64,000 bases of DNA from Episyrphus balteatus. Its lineage: Eukaryota > Arthropoda > Insecta > Diptera > Syrphidae. Shown piece by piece: positions 1-12,769 of the stretch. Both the position numbers and the translations under genes were made by a program. The stretch spans positions 1,426,001 to 1,490,000 of the forward strand of contig NC_079135.1 of the NCBI RefSeq assembly GCF_945859705.1, given 5' to 3'. The number at the start of each line of letters is the position of its first letter. Positions within the stretch are counted from its first letter, which is position 1. Below the pieces are notes generated by a model, which made no database searches, was not told where the DNA came from, and was given only the letters and a program-made list of their open reading frames with translations.

Positions 1-52
1 TCTACCTTAACACTGAATCTCTCTTACCTTAAATGTTTTTCTTTTCTTCCAG

Positions 53-1645
53 GCTAAACTTATTGAAGGCGCACATCCCTGGATGAGTGGAGCTGGATCG
101 TCTTCAGTTGCTGGTAAGTCACTTAAGTTCATTTTCTTAGTAACTCTTTTAAACTTTCTCCAACCATTTTTTAAGCATTCAACCTTCATAAACATATTTT
201 TCTTTTTACTCTTGATTTTTCTTCAACAGATAGCTACCAATACCAATTGCAATCCATGTGGCAGAAATGCTGGAACACTAACCAACAAAGTCTAGTTCAA
301 CAATTGCGTTTTCGTGAACGTGGACCATTGAAATCTTGGCGCCCCGAATCAATGGCTGAAGCGATTTTTAGTGTTTTAAAAGAAGGCCTCTCACTGTCAC
401 AAGCAGCACGTAAATACGACATCCCCTATCCGACTTTTGTATTGTATGCCAATCGAGTTCATAATATGTTGGGCCCGTCACTAGATGGCGGTACAGATCC
501 TCGACCAAAAGCCCGAGGTCGTCCGCAAAGAATTCTTCTAGGGATGTGGCCGGAAGAATTGATTCGATCGGTCATAAAAGCAGTAGTTTTCCGTGACTAT
601 CGTGAGATCAAAGAGGAAACTGTTCAGATGTATGCGAATGGAGGAGGAGGTGGTGCGGCTGCAGTTGCACATCCGGTAGGTTGCAATCATTGATAGACTA
701 TTTTTTGTATTTTTTCAGGGAAATTCGATGGAAAAACTCGCTTTTAACACTTTACTTTGTTTTTTTCTTGATTTTTTCCAGTCTCAATATGGAATGCCAG
801 GAACTCCAACAAATGGCTCTTCATCTAACGGTTATCACAATAAACTGGGATCACTACCACCGGATGGCGCTAGCCCTCTATCAACTATGGCCGAAACCCT
901 CCGTCGTCAGATCCAAATGTCACAACAATCGCCGTCACCCTCGCTCAATATGTACAAGTCTCCAGCTTTCTTGCAGCGATCCGAAATGGAAGACCCAATG
1001 TCAAAGCGAAGTTCAGCCGAACACCACTTATCCAATGCTAAAATGCCAGACAATTTGCCCGACCTCAGTGCGCTAGGTCTGATGGGAATTCCTGGACTCA
1101 ATGTCATTCCTCAAGGTCGTGGCCAGCATCAGCTGTCACATCAACAACAACAGCAGCATCACCAGCAGAATTCGTCATATTCAAGTCGAGAGCTCAAAGA
1201 GAGTATGCAACAGCACATGTCAAATGCAATGTCACAAGCTGCCGCCGTTGCAGCAGCGTCAAGGCCTCAACTTCCCTATGGCCAACAACGAAGTGGCAAC
1301 CCTAACAGTAGTAGTAATTCCCAACAGAAGCCCACAAGTAGTTCCCCATTCTCCCTCAACTACAAGTCAAAAGGTGATCCCTCACCTTACAAGTTCCCCG
1401 ATAAGCGAATGTTAGAGGGCCTTACACCCGGTATAGATTTCGAAGCCATTGCAAATGGGTTGCTGCAAAAATCGCACAAAGCCTCACCCCGTTTTGAAGA
1501 CTTCTTTCCCGGCCCCGATGTAAGTGATTTGTTTGCGGCGAATTCAGCCTCCGAAGCAGCAGCTGGCTTCCCAATCAAAGATCATCCCATAGCGAAGATC
1601 AAGCTGGAGCAACAGCATCACAGTTCCGACAACCATGAGGAATAA
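53..1645 (+). CDS. bab2: bric-a-brac 2 (partial, last three coding exons)
   Basis: C-terminal part of a Bab family nuclear transcription factor; the BTB domain would lie upstream of the window. Exons are 53-113 (acceptor AG at 51-52, donor GTAAGT at 114), 230-675 (acceptor AG at 228-229, donor GTAGGT at 676) and 782-1645 (acceptor AG at 780-781, stop TAA at 1643-1645). The codon split across 113/230 rebuilds the motif VADSYQYQLQSMWQKCW, and the second junction is phase 0. The pipsqueak-type helix-turn-helix starts at MAEAIFSVLKEGLSLSQAA (352 on) and continues to about 471. An AT-hook-like RGRPQ follows at 514-528. Together these form the Bab conserved DNA-binding domain. The last exon holds a Q/H-rich tract (about 1120-1170), the motif NLPDLSALGLMG, SPRFEDFFPGP and the end IKLEQQHHSSDNHEE. 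The C-terminal motifs match Drosophila Bab2 as I remember it better than Bab1. In Drosophila the protein patterns legs, ovary and abdomen. The reading frame is clean. Confidence 0.93.
114..229 (+). other. bab2 intron (116 bp)
   Basis: Short intron with donor GTAAGT at 114-119 and a pyrimidine-rich tract before CAACAG at 224-229. Removing it joins two exons within one Asp codon and preserves the Bab reading frame. Bases 1-52 are the end of the preceding intron, with acceptor CTTCCAG. Confidence 0.9.
676..781 (+). other. bab2 intron (106 bp)
   Basis: Donor GTAGGT at 676-681, then a T-rich tract ending TTTTTTCCAG at 781. The junction is phase 0, linking ...AHP to SQYGMP. The frame of the upstream exon runs into a TGA at 691-693 inside the intron, so retention would truncate the protein. 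Confidence 0.88.
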
Positions 1646-2201
1646 ATTCCAAATCCATCACAGACTGTTTTTTTTTTCTTTTTTTCATTTCGCTTCATTC
1701 TAGTTGGTAAAAAAAAGATTTTTAAAATCTCAACAAAATATAAAGGCATTGTAATTGTAAAATACAAAAACGAATGCCTACGCAATATTAAAACTTGATA
1801 CACTATCTTTTCCTATAAATTAAAATAAAAATAAAAAAAAAGTTGTGTAACGTGTAAAAGATACTTTTCTCTGTGTAGAATTTTTGGAAGCGAACTTAGT
1901 TTATATTAAATAAAAACACAAAAAACGTGTTTTTTTTTAGACTTAACTTTACAAAATATTATAATAATGTATACTCTACCGCTAAGGCTTATATAATATA
2001 ATTAAAATTAGTTTTTAAGAATATAAAATTGAAAATAAACATAAACTTTTAAAAAATAAATTCAATAATTTTAATTTTATTATTAAAAATGAAAATTTAA
2101 AAAAGAAAAAACAAAAAAAACTTTAAAGTTTCCCTTGGTTTATTTTTGAAAAAAATCACACTGGGGAAAATAACACCCAACGATTAATTTATATAAATCT
2201 T

Positions 2202-2209
2202 TGTAAATA
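2202..2209 (+). promoter_or_regulatory. Pumilio-type site in the bab2 3'UTR
   Basis: TGTAAATA fits the Pumilio consensus UGUANAUA. A second partial copy (TGTAAATT) follows at 2211. In AT-rich sequence such an octamer can occur by chance; the support is its place inside the predicted 3'UTR. Confidence 0.3.
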
Positions 2210-2276
2210 TTGTAAATTCAAAATCCAGCTATATGTTTAATTTTAATTAATAAGTAAGAAATATGAAAACAAAAAT

Positions 2277-2282
2277 AATAAA
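2277..2282 (+). terminator. likely bab2 poly(A) signal
   Basis: AATAAA hexamer followed by a GU-rich downstream element at about 2313-2327. It is the only hexamer in the 3' region with a clear downstream element of this kind. Confidence 0.55.
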
Positions 2283-2799
2283 TCTATTACAATTTTTTAG
2301 TTAATCATAAAATGTGTGTGGTCTTTTTATTTGGAAGACAATTATTTTTCAGATTTGATTTTGAACGAAGTGTGGTGGAAATAACTGGATGGTAGAAATC
2401 AATTTTTCATAAATTTTTGGTGTTATTTGTTGAAAACACGTAAGTATATAATTCTTAAAAGTTTTTAGGTTTTTAAAAATTATAAAAAAATAGAAATTGT
2501 TGCACAGACATAATAAAAAACGCGAACCTAATTTCGAGGTCCGATTTCTATTTTTTTGTTTGTAACTGAGAAAACGCTAGATAGCACTTTGATATGATGA
2601 GATGTTTATGGTCCTTAAATGTTGGGATAAGATTTAAAAAATAGTGCGACATAGTTTTTTATTTAAATAGTTCATCAAATAAGTGAAAAAATCATCGAGA
2701 CGTAATCCTTGTTCAATTAAAATAAAAAGTTAAATTGAAAATAAAAGATTTTTTTTTTTTTGAAAAGTTAAATTTACATTCAAATAACGAAATGAAATA

Positions 2800-3592
2800 C
2801 AAATCTGGTAATTTTGAACGAATTTGTTTAGATCTGTTTTGCTGAGCATAAATCGAGTCACCCAAAAACAAGTTGAATTTCGCAAAAAACGAGCAAATTC
2901 ATCCATCCGTTTAGGTCCTAGCTCGAAATACAGAAGGATGTAGAGACGCACAGACCGACGCGACGTACAGCATGACGAAAGCACTATCGTACTTAGAGGT
3001 ATTTAGTCAATTTAGGCGGAAAAAACACGAAATTTTGAACTGATCTAAACGTAAAAGTTCAACATCCTACTAAAATTAGATAAAATATCTATAGTTTTAA
3101 AATTGATTACCACTCCAGGTGACGAATAGCTCTAGAGTTCAGAATTTCAGCCCAAAGATAAAATTAAATTTTATTATAATTTAGCGACAGTGCTTAAGTA
3201 GGTACTTTTTTTTTAAGTGAGATACGAAACTGTCCACTAGATGTAGCATCTAAATGTTATATTACTTTATATATAAAAAAGTGATATGTTGATTGTTGAA
3301 TCTAAATATAAATTAAACGTAAACATAATTTTCTTTCTTTGTTAGTAAGGAGAAAAGTTATACTATTTCAAAAAAAATTGCAACTAAGTGCAACTTCGAC
3401 ACATTGGAAGAAAAATGTTTTGAAAGTAACAGTTAAAATACTTAATTCCAGTATTATTTACCCTTTACGCGATGGTTAATATTTTTAATTGGTTAATACC
3501 CCTATGTTCATCGTAGTGTTGGTTTTGATTAAAACCTCGGGTTTTTTTTCTACACGATACCAATATTTGCACTATAGAGCAAGTAAAAAAGC
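2800..3592 (-). repeat. dispersed repeat family 2, diverged copy
   Basis: On the minus strand, the segment below 3592 reads ACTTGCTCTATAGTGCAA and then a cytosine-rich and AAACC-rich block, the same order as the copy at 36.31 kb. The inner part (3000-2880) has the GGTCTGTGCGTC tract and CTAAACGGATGGAT, also shared with 36.4-36.5 kb. Roughly 480 bp between the two matching parts does not match and may be an insertion or decay. No coding potential was seen. Confidence 0.6.
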
Positions 3593-3599
3593 CCCGGAA

Positions 3600-5700
3600 A
3601 TTAAAAAAAAAAATATCTGTACTAATTTTCTGTACAAAAAAGGTCCCATTTAATATAGTTAATGAATATTGTGGACACTTTTTTATTGAATGGCCTAATA
3701 TTCGCGAATAGAAAGATATAATATGCAAGATTTGAAACTCCATATCGCCAATAGTATAAACAAACATATTGTATATGTTAATAATATCAGTGCTAATGGT
3801 TGGTTAAAAAAGGTTAGGAATCTAGATTTCAATTTAAATTTTCAGGAATATGTAAACCTAACATTTGAAAATTGCGAAAAAATATTTTTCAGGCTTACAT
3901 AAATTGCAGTGTTGAATCGATGTTGTTAGGTCCTCATGACAAAAATTAGCCACTTTCCTATGCTAGGATTAATAAATAAAATCCACTTTAACAAAAACAT
4001 GACTTATCATCAATTCGATTGATGGATTTCTTTTTTTATTTCTTTATTCATGTAGCGCACCTATTTAATTATAAGTCTGATACAAAGAGATGAAAATGAA
4101 AATTTTATATTTTATTTAAACTATAAGGGAGAAACCAATGATGAAATTTAAAGAACTGGCTCAAAAAGTGACCAATTTCATTCTTGTGGAATTATTATTT
4201 TTTATATAAAAGCACTTGTTGGCATTCATAGCATCTTAACTACAACTCTGAAAATCGTGATCATCCAAATGTTAGACTTGAATGTATTATGAAGTTCATA
4301 TTTTTCTTGCAAATATATAACTTTACATACAATCCATCCATAACGTTCATTGAACTCCTCCATTTTACCTCTTTTAATTTAAAGCACTTTATTTCAATGT
4401 CAATTATTAAATACTCGTGGAAAAGGTAAGATAGTTTATAACTACTTCCGTAGTGTAAAATTTAATTTGACTATTATTGCCCAAATACCTACGATATACA
4501 TTTTTTCTTTAAACAAAAACAATTCTTTTTGGTTTGAGCCATCAATTATACAAGTGGGACAGTGTGATAGCAGCTATTTTTTACATGATTTTCGATAAGC
4601 CAAAAGGATAGTTATGCGTTTAACCAATTTATGTACCTAAATGTATGTATGTTCATCTGTGCCAGCATTACTTCTTAAATGGTTATTCTACTTCGAAAAA
4701 TAATGTATCTTTAAAATCGTATTGGTCGTCATTTGATTATGTAAAACTGCATTAAAATAAACAGTGTGTCCTCTAGAAGCAAAAAAGCATGAAGCAGCGG
4801 TATTACAAACACTTTATCACGAAAGAATAAATCCAAAATAAAAATAATTACAATAAAAAATTGGTTCAAAAATAATAAACCCGACTACTCAAAAATCACG
4901 CTCTAACCTGAAATTGGGCAAATAACGAGAATACGTTTATCTATAGGTATATAATTTTCAATTTTTAAAAAGTTTTCACCGTTATATTATGAATTGAAAC
5001 TACTTCGTTGGGTTTCTGAGCAGAGTTTGGGGAATAGGAATTATCTGTTAGCTTTAAGATGCCAACCACACTTCCTTTCATTTTAAAGTTTAAAATGCAA
5101 ATCTTTAAATGTTGACAGTTTTGACATCCAGAATAATTTTCAACTACGTAGGTGCATTATGGCAGGCTATCCCACCTGTCATCTGTCAATTATTGTGGAC
5201 TGAATCATCACATTGTCAAAAAATTACGTAAATAATAAAAGAGATAAACAATGACTAATCCACCATAGCTACCCTCTTTCTTTACAATAAAACACCTGTT
5301 GAAGAGAAAATTGGAAAGAAAGAAATAAAGAAGGGCTGTGGTAACTAAAAAAATAATTTGATCTTAACAATGTAAAAAATATTAAAAAGTGAAGAACCTA
5401 ACTTTTACTTTTATAAGACCATGTCTATGAGTTTCTGAAGATCTATTATATAAGCTTCTGTTTATTGTAAATGTTCAACATCATAATCATAATCACTTTA
5501 TTCTTTTAACTTATTAAACTGACTCTTAAGTTTTATCCAATTTCTATTTTAATATTAAATCCCAAAAATGTACGACTCTTCAAAACAAACAGCATAATAA
5601 CATCTGAACGTATTAACCTTTCGGACTTCTTATGAACCCAAAACGAGCCTCCTTGTACTCCAACTGCTTGCTCTGAACCCAAATGATATGTCTACCAAAC
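3600..5700. other. AT-rich intergenic DNA without recognisable genes
   Basis: No splice-compatible coding frame, RNA gene or repeat boundary could be recognised. The sequence is moderately AT-rich with short homopolymer runs. Confidence 0.5.
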
Positions 5701-7150
5701 TTGTTGACCAGCTGACCCAAAGAAATTAGCACACGTCTCGGCCACACCACTGTTTAGTGTCCAGAATTGACCACAAATTCCCCTCAGTATCCTTTGTATA
5801 CGTTTTGATCTCAATTTGCCCACAAATCCATGCATGTCCGTTAATCTCCGACGTTATAATAACAAACAAAACTGTCGTCTTTGTGTTAATCTACTTTGGG
5901 AAATGTCCTGCGAGTCCTTCGCCTTTGCCTTTTGCCTTCGCAATCTCCTTTACCATTCTACCATACTTCTGCTCTGCCATCCATTGTCTACCACTTTGTA
6001 GCACAAACCATTTATATTGTAGTTGAAGTCGTGGTGGTGGTGGTGGTAGTCGAGTCGAGTCGGTCTTTTCATTTATACCAAGATAGGAGTTAAAAAGGGT
6101 CAACACAAAAAACCAATTTACCCTTGGGGTGAAATTGACTCTTGTGTTATTAAAGGCCGCATTTAGTCTTCCTGTTCCTTCCTCTTTCTTGCTTAACAGG
6201 CCAGCAGGCCAAGACTCGTCGTCCCACAAGGAAGCCGGTTATCTAAAAACAACCAATTGTTGCTCCAAATATTCTACTTGGACTGGGAACGGGATGACTC
6301 AGTTGGGTTGGCTCCTTTCGCTCCTGATGCTTGGCTGACTTCCTAAGCCAGAAGTAGTAAATTTACAGGAAGATAGTCTCAGTCTCGCCATACCGAACTC
6401 CTTTTGCCGATTCTCAGTCTGATTCTGATTCTGTTTCTCTGCAGAAGCACATCACCGAAATCCCAAAAAGGACGACTCTATAACTGTACTCGTCCTTCTT
6501 CGTGCATATATGTGTGTATAATGTTTATAGCTAAACGATGAGGAAGACCATGATGATGATGATGATGATGACTACGACGACGACGACGACGTTGGCTCTA
6601 AAGAAGAACAGACATCAGGATATCTTGTTTTGCCTGGGAACACAAATCGAGTACAGGGGGAGAGTAGAAAAGGATTTTGGATTTGAGTGTAGTTGATGGT
6701 TGTTGAGAAATTTAAGGCACTGACGCCCCCAAACCTACCCCACTGATGCTTCTATTTAAATCTTGTATGAAGTGTGAGGCAAGCAGTTGTCCTTTGCATC
6801 TTGGCTGAATTCCACTTTTGCTTTCAATGCGGTCTACCATCTCTTGTACAAAGAGCTTTGGCGGTTGAATGAGGGTACGGGAATCTGGGCATGGAAAGAC
6901 TCAGAGCTCTCTGTTGCTCTGGCGACGACGACGATATGGCGTTAGGGAGGGTTGCATTTGGATACGTCTTTGAGTTAAAGTGGCATGCAACAGCCAACAG
7001 CAGTACGTCTACATTCTACGTGATTCATATATGGCTGCCTTGTGCCTTTGCTGCTGATACTGCTGAGCAATATTATGGTTCGCGAAAGCGAAAGTTTCAA
7101 TATTGGAGAATGAAGATGTTTGCTATGTTGAATCGAGGTTAAATGGAAAA
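5700..7150. other. less AT-rich unique non-coding block with trinucleotide repeats
   Basis: Base composition is clearly richer in G and C than the flanks, with no match to the repeats seen elsewhere in the window. Open frames here lack conserved motifs and overlap in several frames, so I do not call genes. It is a candidate cis-regulatory block of the bab locus by position only. Confidence 0.35.
6549..6591 (+). repeat. ATG and ACG trinucleotide microsatellites
   Basis: A run of about six GAT/ATG units passes directly into about five ACG units. This is compound microsatellite DNA and explains the artificial open frames across it. Confidence 0.9.
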
Positions 7151-10100
7151 CCCAGAAAGGGTTTGACTGACAATATTGTATGTGTGCAAATCACACAGGA
7201 CGACTTGACTGTTGCTACATATAATGTTCTATATGGTCATGTAAGTTGAGAACCATGACATGTGTGATCAAAGGGTCTGTCGGTATGTTTTTAACATTTT
7301 TTTCCTTGTTCACATATTTACTAGGTATGAAGTTATGGTTATGCTTAAAGAAGGATTATCTCAATTGTTGACAGGAAGAAGAAATTGTGTAGCGAAGAAA
7401 TGGAAAGAAATCTTTATGAACATTTTACTTATTTCTGGCGTTGTTTAAAATTTGTATCTTAAAGGTTCTTTGATATGGTACGAGGTACTTAAAAGTTCAT
7501 CTTTAATGGGAACAAATAATGGAAAATTTTGAATTTTAAATTGCTGAGAGTTCTATCGGATTTTTGTAATTTTATCGATGAACTCCTACGCAATTGGCAC
7601 ATTTTGAATTGAATTTTGATCAAAATTTATAAGAGAGTAAGAATCCATAGAAATGACAATCGGAGCCTAGAAAAAAAAAGAATCAATTAAGATTTTCAAC
7701 AAACTGAATTTTTTGCTAAACAACTGAAAAAAATTGGGTTAAAATCCCTGTGAAGATGTATTCGTATTAAATATCTTAATTCTCTATTCAAATATATTAA
7801 TAGAACACAAAAAGGAAGGCTAGAGTGACAAAATCTTGGATTAATTTTAATTGTTCTGTTTTTTTTTTTTTTATTTTATAATCACTAAAAATATAGAATA
7901 ATTTCTTCTAAATAATATTTCTGTTTTTATGGTGAGCAGTTTCGTTTGCGAACTACGCAGTAAAAAGTGTGAGACTTGTTGAAAGTTGTTATTTAACTTA
8001 AAGTTGGGTTCATTCAATGTAGGTAATTTAAATAGGATAAACTCTAATTTTTCTTTAAAGCTTTTAAACAGCTCCTATGATGAATATGAGGCAATGCTTT
8101 TTATAATATTGTTTTTAATCAATGATTTTGAATGAACTGCTGCTGTGGAAAAGACTTGTGGGTTACTTTAACCATTTTATGATTCAATTCAAATATGATT
8201 GGTCCTTATGAGTAATAAAAAAAGCATTATTAACTGATATTTTATTTTGCTTTGAAAAAATAGTACTCATACGCCATACACCCATTTTTTGAAATTAATA
8301 TAAATATTCTGTTGCGATCATCAGGTTGTCAAGTAGATGAGACATGTATTCATTATAATGGAGGACCAACAAATAGAAGAAGAAACTACAGAAATTTTGG
8401 ATTGTTTAAATCAATTTACCACCTTTCAAGATTCTGTTTGATGGAACTGGTTTCGGCAAGAAATCAAAAGCGTTTTGGAGAAAATTTATTTTAAAATTCT
8501 TGATATTACATACCCACGAAGGGATACAGCCTTACTTCATGATTTTATATTCCAAACCAAGAAATTCCATTATTTATATCGGAGGCTAGTCTTTGAAAGA
8601 AAAGAGAAGATGTGGAACTCGAAGCGAAACATACACGAATAAAATGCAGTTTCTATGAAAATCAAAAACTAAACAAATTTTTTTTCTATAAAAGTTAGTG
8701 TTCATAACTTAAATTTTATTTTAGAACTTTGACTACAAAAAGTCTTCTGACATATTTCAATAAAATAAATTTTTTTTGAAAATTTTTATGTTCTATAACA
8801 AATTTTTGAAGTTTGCTCGTTTTTATTTTCCAAAATATATGTATGTTAGTAAAATCATAAGAACTTTGTTTATAACAAATTTTCATCATAAATATTAAGA
8901 AAACACTGTCTCAAAAAGTGAATATTCAAAAAAATAATAAAAAAAATAATGCATTTGAGCTTGAAAACAAGTTGTTTAATTTCTTTTATAAGAATTTCAA
9001 ACTCAAGTGCGGTTTTGATTTCTAATAATAAATGTTTTTTTTTTTCTATATAAAAATTTATAAATTATATATTAAAAAAATCACAAATTTATCTGCTGAG
9101 TAATGTATTATTGCCGTCGGAACATATTTTTTTTTCGAAACTTTGCAAATTATTAAAACATTTAAGGCTTTTTTTCATAACAAAGCTTAAAATTTTGACT
9201 TAGGGATGGAGCAACATTTTTAAACCTTTTGTAATTACGGAATTTTTTATATTGAATCAATTAGTTTATTATTTTGTTGTTATCTCAGACCTATGAATTA
9301 TAAAACATTTGGTATCCGTAGAAAAATTCGACTTAAAAACATCAAAAATTACAAAAATTCAGATTTTTCTTTATTTTGTTATCAATCAAGCAATGTTTGT
9401 TATTCTTTTTAAAATTTTAAATTATATTAATCCAACATAGTAATTTTTTTAATGAACTTTGGCTGAGTATAAAGTTTTAGCCTATTTTAATTCAAATACA
9501 AAATACCTACATAGTACTGCTTAAAACATTCAGGATTTTTTTATTATTATTTTTTCAATATAATGTAACAATTTTAACAAAGACTCATCTTTAATTCATT
9601 AGGGTCCAATTTACTAATGTACTATTCATTATATTTAAAGACGCCATAAAAAATGTAACGAAGGTGGACTGAAACAAAAATTACAAATTGAAAATTAGTG
9701 TAAATTCAGAAATTAGTTTGTGGAACATTAACCTGTTTTTAAAAAAATTTAAATTCACGGTTTTGAGGTTAAAAAAAAGATTGGTAGCTTTGTGAATTGC
9801 GTAATTTAATGCAAAAATGTTTTAAAGGCTTAATAGCATGAATCTAGTTATTAAGTCGTAGAATTCTTTCATGTTATAAGCAAATAAAGATTTTTTGTTA
9901 AAGGGTTATTTTGCGACTTCAAAAACAATTTGTAAGGAAGATCTTAAGAAAATTCAGTCTCTATGTCTTTTGATCTGCAAGAAAGACACTCCTTACTGCT
10001 TGATATCGCCTCAAAAGGAAGGCAATGAAAGTTCTCAAAAGCAACATTAAAAACACATTAACAAAAAATGCAAAAAATCATCTGAATGACTTTTGTTTGA
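7150..10100. other. AT-rich intergenic DNA without recognisable genes
   Basis: Very AT-rich with long A and T runs (for example 7859-7876). No terminal inverted repeats, transposase or reverse transcriptase motif, or tRNA-like B box was found by reading. Confidence 0.5.
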
Positions 10101-10106
10101 GAACAA

Positions 10107-10371
10107 AATGGAAAAATAAGCTTTTCAATAATAAAATTTAATTTTATTCCGATTTTGAAATGAAACATGTTTGAAAATAAATAAATATGCTCCCTCACGT
10201 GAAACACGCCGGAGGATCGGTGATAGTATTAAGCTTTTTTTACAAATAGTTATAAGGTGTAGTCAATTTCACAAAATCAACGTAATTTTGGATCATTTCC
10301 AATACATAGTTGATAATGTTTTCCTGTGGGGAGACAGAAACGCAAAAATCTTCCAGCAATTCATGAACTAA
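10107..10371 (+). pseudogene. Tc1-like transposase relic
   Basis: The translation from about 10107 reads KWKNKLFNN, a stop, FYSDFEMKHV, stops, then INMLPHVKHAGGSVIV. This aligns in order with the Tc1-family block containing W(K)xVxFSDExxF, the VWR region and the signature HGGGSVMVWG. After a frameshift near 10245 the frame continues SQFHKINVILDHFQYIVDN, matching the next Tc1 block, and ends at the TGA-proximal stop 10369-10371. In-frame stops, the frameshift and loss of the catalytic D(E)D/E context show that it is dead. No terminal repeats were found. Confidence 0.7.
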
Positions 10372-10899
10372 AAAATTCTTAAAAACTCGTAAGATAGTGG
10401 TTTGGAGCACAAAAAAAAAAAAAACTGGACAGAATATTAAATAAAACCATTATGGTTAATTTGAACTTTAGCTTAATGATTTTTGTTTACATGTTATTCA
10501 TTTGATACAAATCGAACACATCAAAAACCATTGAAAGTAATTCAATAACCAATTTGTGTTTGAAATCAAAAAACAATGTTCCTGCAAACGTGAAATATTT
10601 GCTAATTGTTTGAAGATGATAATCTTCATCAAAGTTACATAATGGAACTATGCTTCCAAAGGAAACAAGAACCTTTTTTGTTTCGTAACTCGAGAACTTA
10701 CTGCATCAAAGAGAGGGCTGACTTTCTGATTAGGCTCTTTATACCTACTCCAAAAAGGAACCTTTATATTTGATGATGGGTTGTTAGGTATTTGGAGGTC
10801 CTGGATGTGAGTTCTCGCATAAATATTATTACTCCTTCGTCGTTGATTTCTCCGCCCAGTGCTAGGTTTTTGTAGATATGTATATATAAACAATGAACC

Positions 10900-11900
10900 T
10901 GCGTAGAGTGGGCCTCCCACTCGCAGTAGCCAGCGTCATCGCCAAAAAAACATCCATACACACAACAAATAGTACAACCATATCTCCCATCATCTCGACG
11001 TCGTCGTTGTAGTCCTCGATATTTGCTTTTCTAAAAGTCGCAAAAGGCCTGGAAAATTTCAGATACAGATGCAGCAGCAGCTTTTCGTTTCTCAGGCTTC
11101 GCTGTTGCCGCTGCTCTGCATAGTTTTGTTATTTCTTCTTCACTACTGTTGCTGCTGCTGCTGCTGTTATATCATCATGGTGGACCCGCTGTATAGGTAC
11201 TTTTGTATACGTGGCTAGGGTTTGTACGAAAAAAAAGCCTTCCCCACGTATTGGTTGTTGTAGGAGGGTGGCGGTAGTGGGTGCAATTTCGGGATGCAAG
11301 CCACCTTCTAACGAGCGCCAATCTCGTCCTCCTCTCTGCAGCAGGGTTCCGACCGACCACATCCTACATAAAGTTCGTGTGTTCAATTCGAAGACGAAGA
11401 ACGAGAAATAAATTGCTTTAACGTCCGTTGGTTGGTTTGTCCACGGTTCATCTATTCCGGCAAAGGCATCACAACGCACAAGGATGCTGATTTTGGATTC
11501 TGGGTGCCAGATGGATCCTCTATATTCTACATACTATTCACATATATGCCTCTTGCCTTTGCCTAGGCCTAAGAATTGAGTAGAATGCCGAGGAGAATAA
11601 ACAAAGCATGCGACCATTGCATTTTCGAAGGGAATCTAGTATCCTGTTCGTTGCGAATATACGGGTATGTGTATAGATTGTAGATGATGGCTATAAGGAC
11701 CTACATATATGCGTATATGTACAAGAATATGTATAAATATTATGCAGATGATTCTGTTCGTATAAAATTTCGTTGCAAACAGCAATGGCGGTGCTTAGTT
11801 TTCAATATATAGGTACACAACCAAAACACAACACACATGATGTTTTGTTTTCGGCCGCAATACCCTATTGCATTTGATAGGGTGCGCATAAATAATACAG
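10900..11900. other. less AT-rich unique non-coding block
   Basis: Contains CAG/CTG trinucleotide tracts (about 11070-11170) and mixed sequence without repeats shared elsewhere in the window. No coding gene can be supported, as overlapping open frames on both strands have no family motifs. It is a candidate regulatory block by composition and position. Confidence 0.35.
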
Positions 11901-12053
11901 ATCACTGATTATATTCAAAAAGAATTTTAGACATTTTTAAGAAAATAAATATAAAATTAAATTTAATACAGGAAACAAGAATATAGACGTAGGCGTTTGC
12001 AGAGAAAAACAGAACAGATTAAAAAAAGAATTGATTCAAAATTTAAATGATTT

Positions 12054-12100
12054 TTGTCACACCAACTCGTGAGAATCAACAAGAACGAACATTTATCTTG
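12054..12100 (-). repeat. dispersed repeat family 1, core fragment
   Basis: Contains GAGAATCAACAAGAACGAAC at 12071-12090, the core shared with copies at 18.1, 37.9, 46.4, 47.0 and 59.8 kb. Only the core and a little flank match; the rest has decayed or is a different subfamily. Confidence 0.75.
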
Positions 12101-12769
12101 TTATTTTAGAAAATTTTATTTTCAAGATCCAGTACAAAATTTTATTTCACGAAGTGTCATATCTCTTTCAGGGTACTTCATGAATAGATTTTATTGCACG
12201 ACTTCTTATCTTTCTTTGAAGCCCCGCGTGAAAGGGATGAAAAATTACATTTTTTAATTGTACTGAAAATTTCATTGATATCGTACTGAAATGGTGCCAA
12301 TTTTATTGAAATAGTGTGTGTAAGAGAAATTAATCTAAAATTTAAGGAAAACGTATGATTTGCAAAACCATAATGAATGAACTGAATAACACTGGTAATT
12401 CTAAAATTTCTCCAAATGACAATCATTATTTTCAGCAAAAAGAGTTATTTTTATGTATCTTGGTATAAAATCAAATAAATATGGAAAAAATTGTTATTTT
12501 TTGAAAAAAAAATCCACCAAAAGTTTCTATATACAAGAGTTGCACCGTTCTTTAAAGTCTACTAGCATTAAAGAAACGTGAAAAAAAAACAAAAGTCGTG
12601 GGATCCAAAATTAAAAGTGCAACAGGTTTTTAGATACAAAATATTAAGAAAGTCTATCAAAAATGTTTAAATTTTGAACTTAACATTAAGATTGTTTTCA
12701 ATTTATATTATCAAATTATTATTAAAGCTGAGATAACATTTTTCCATCATATATTATCTATCATCGTGA

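Larger units (their letters stand above)
1646..2300 (+). other. bab2 3'UTR
   Basis: AT-rich tail directly after the stop codon. Several AATAAA hexamers occur (1909-1914, 2034-2039, 2055-2060, 2277-2282). The last is the best supported because a GU-rich tract (TGTGTGTGGTCTTTT, about 2313-2327) lies some 30 nt downstream, the usual arrangement for cleavage near 2295-2305. The 3' boundary is inferred, and earlier signals may give shorter isoforms. Confidence 0.6.
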
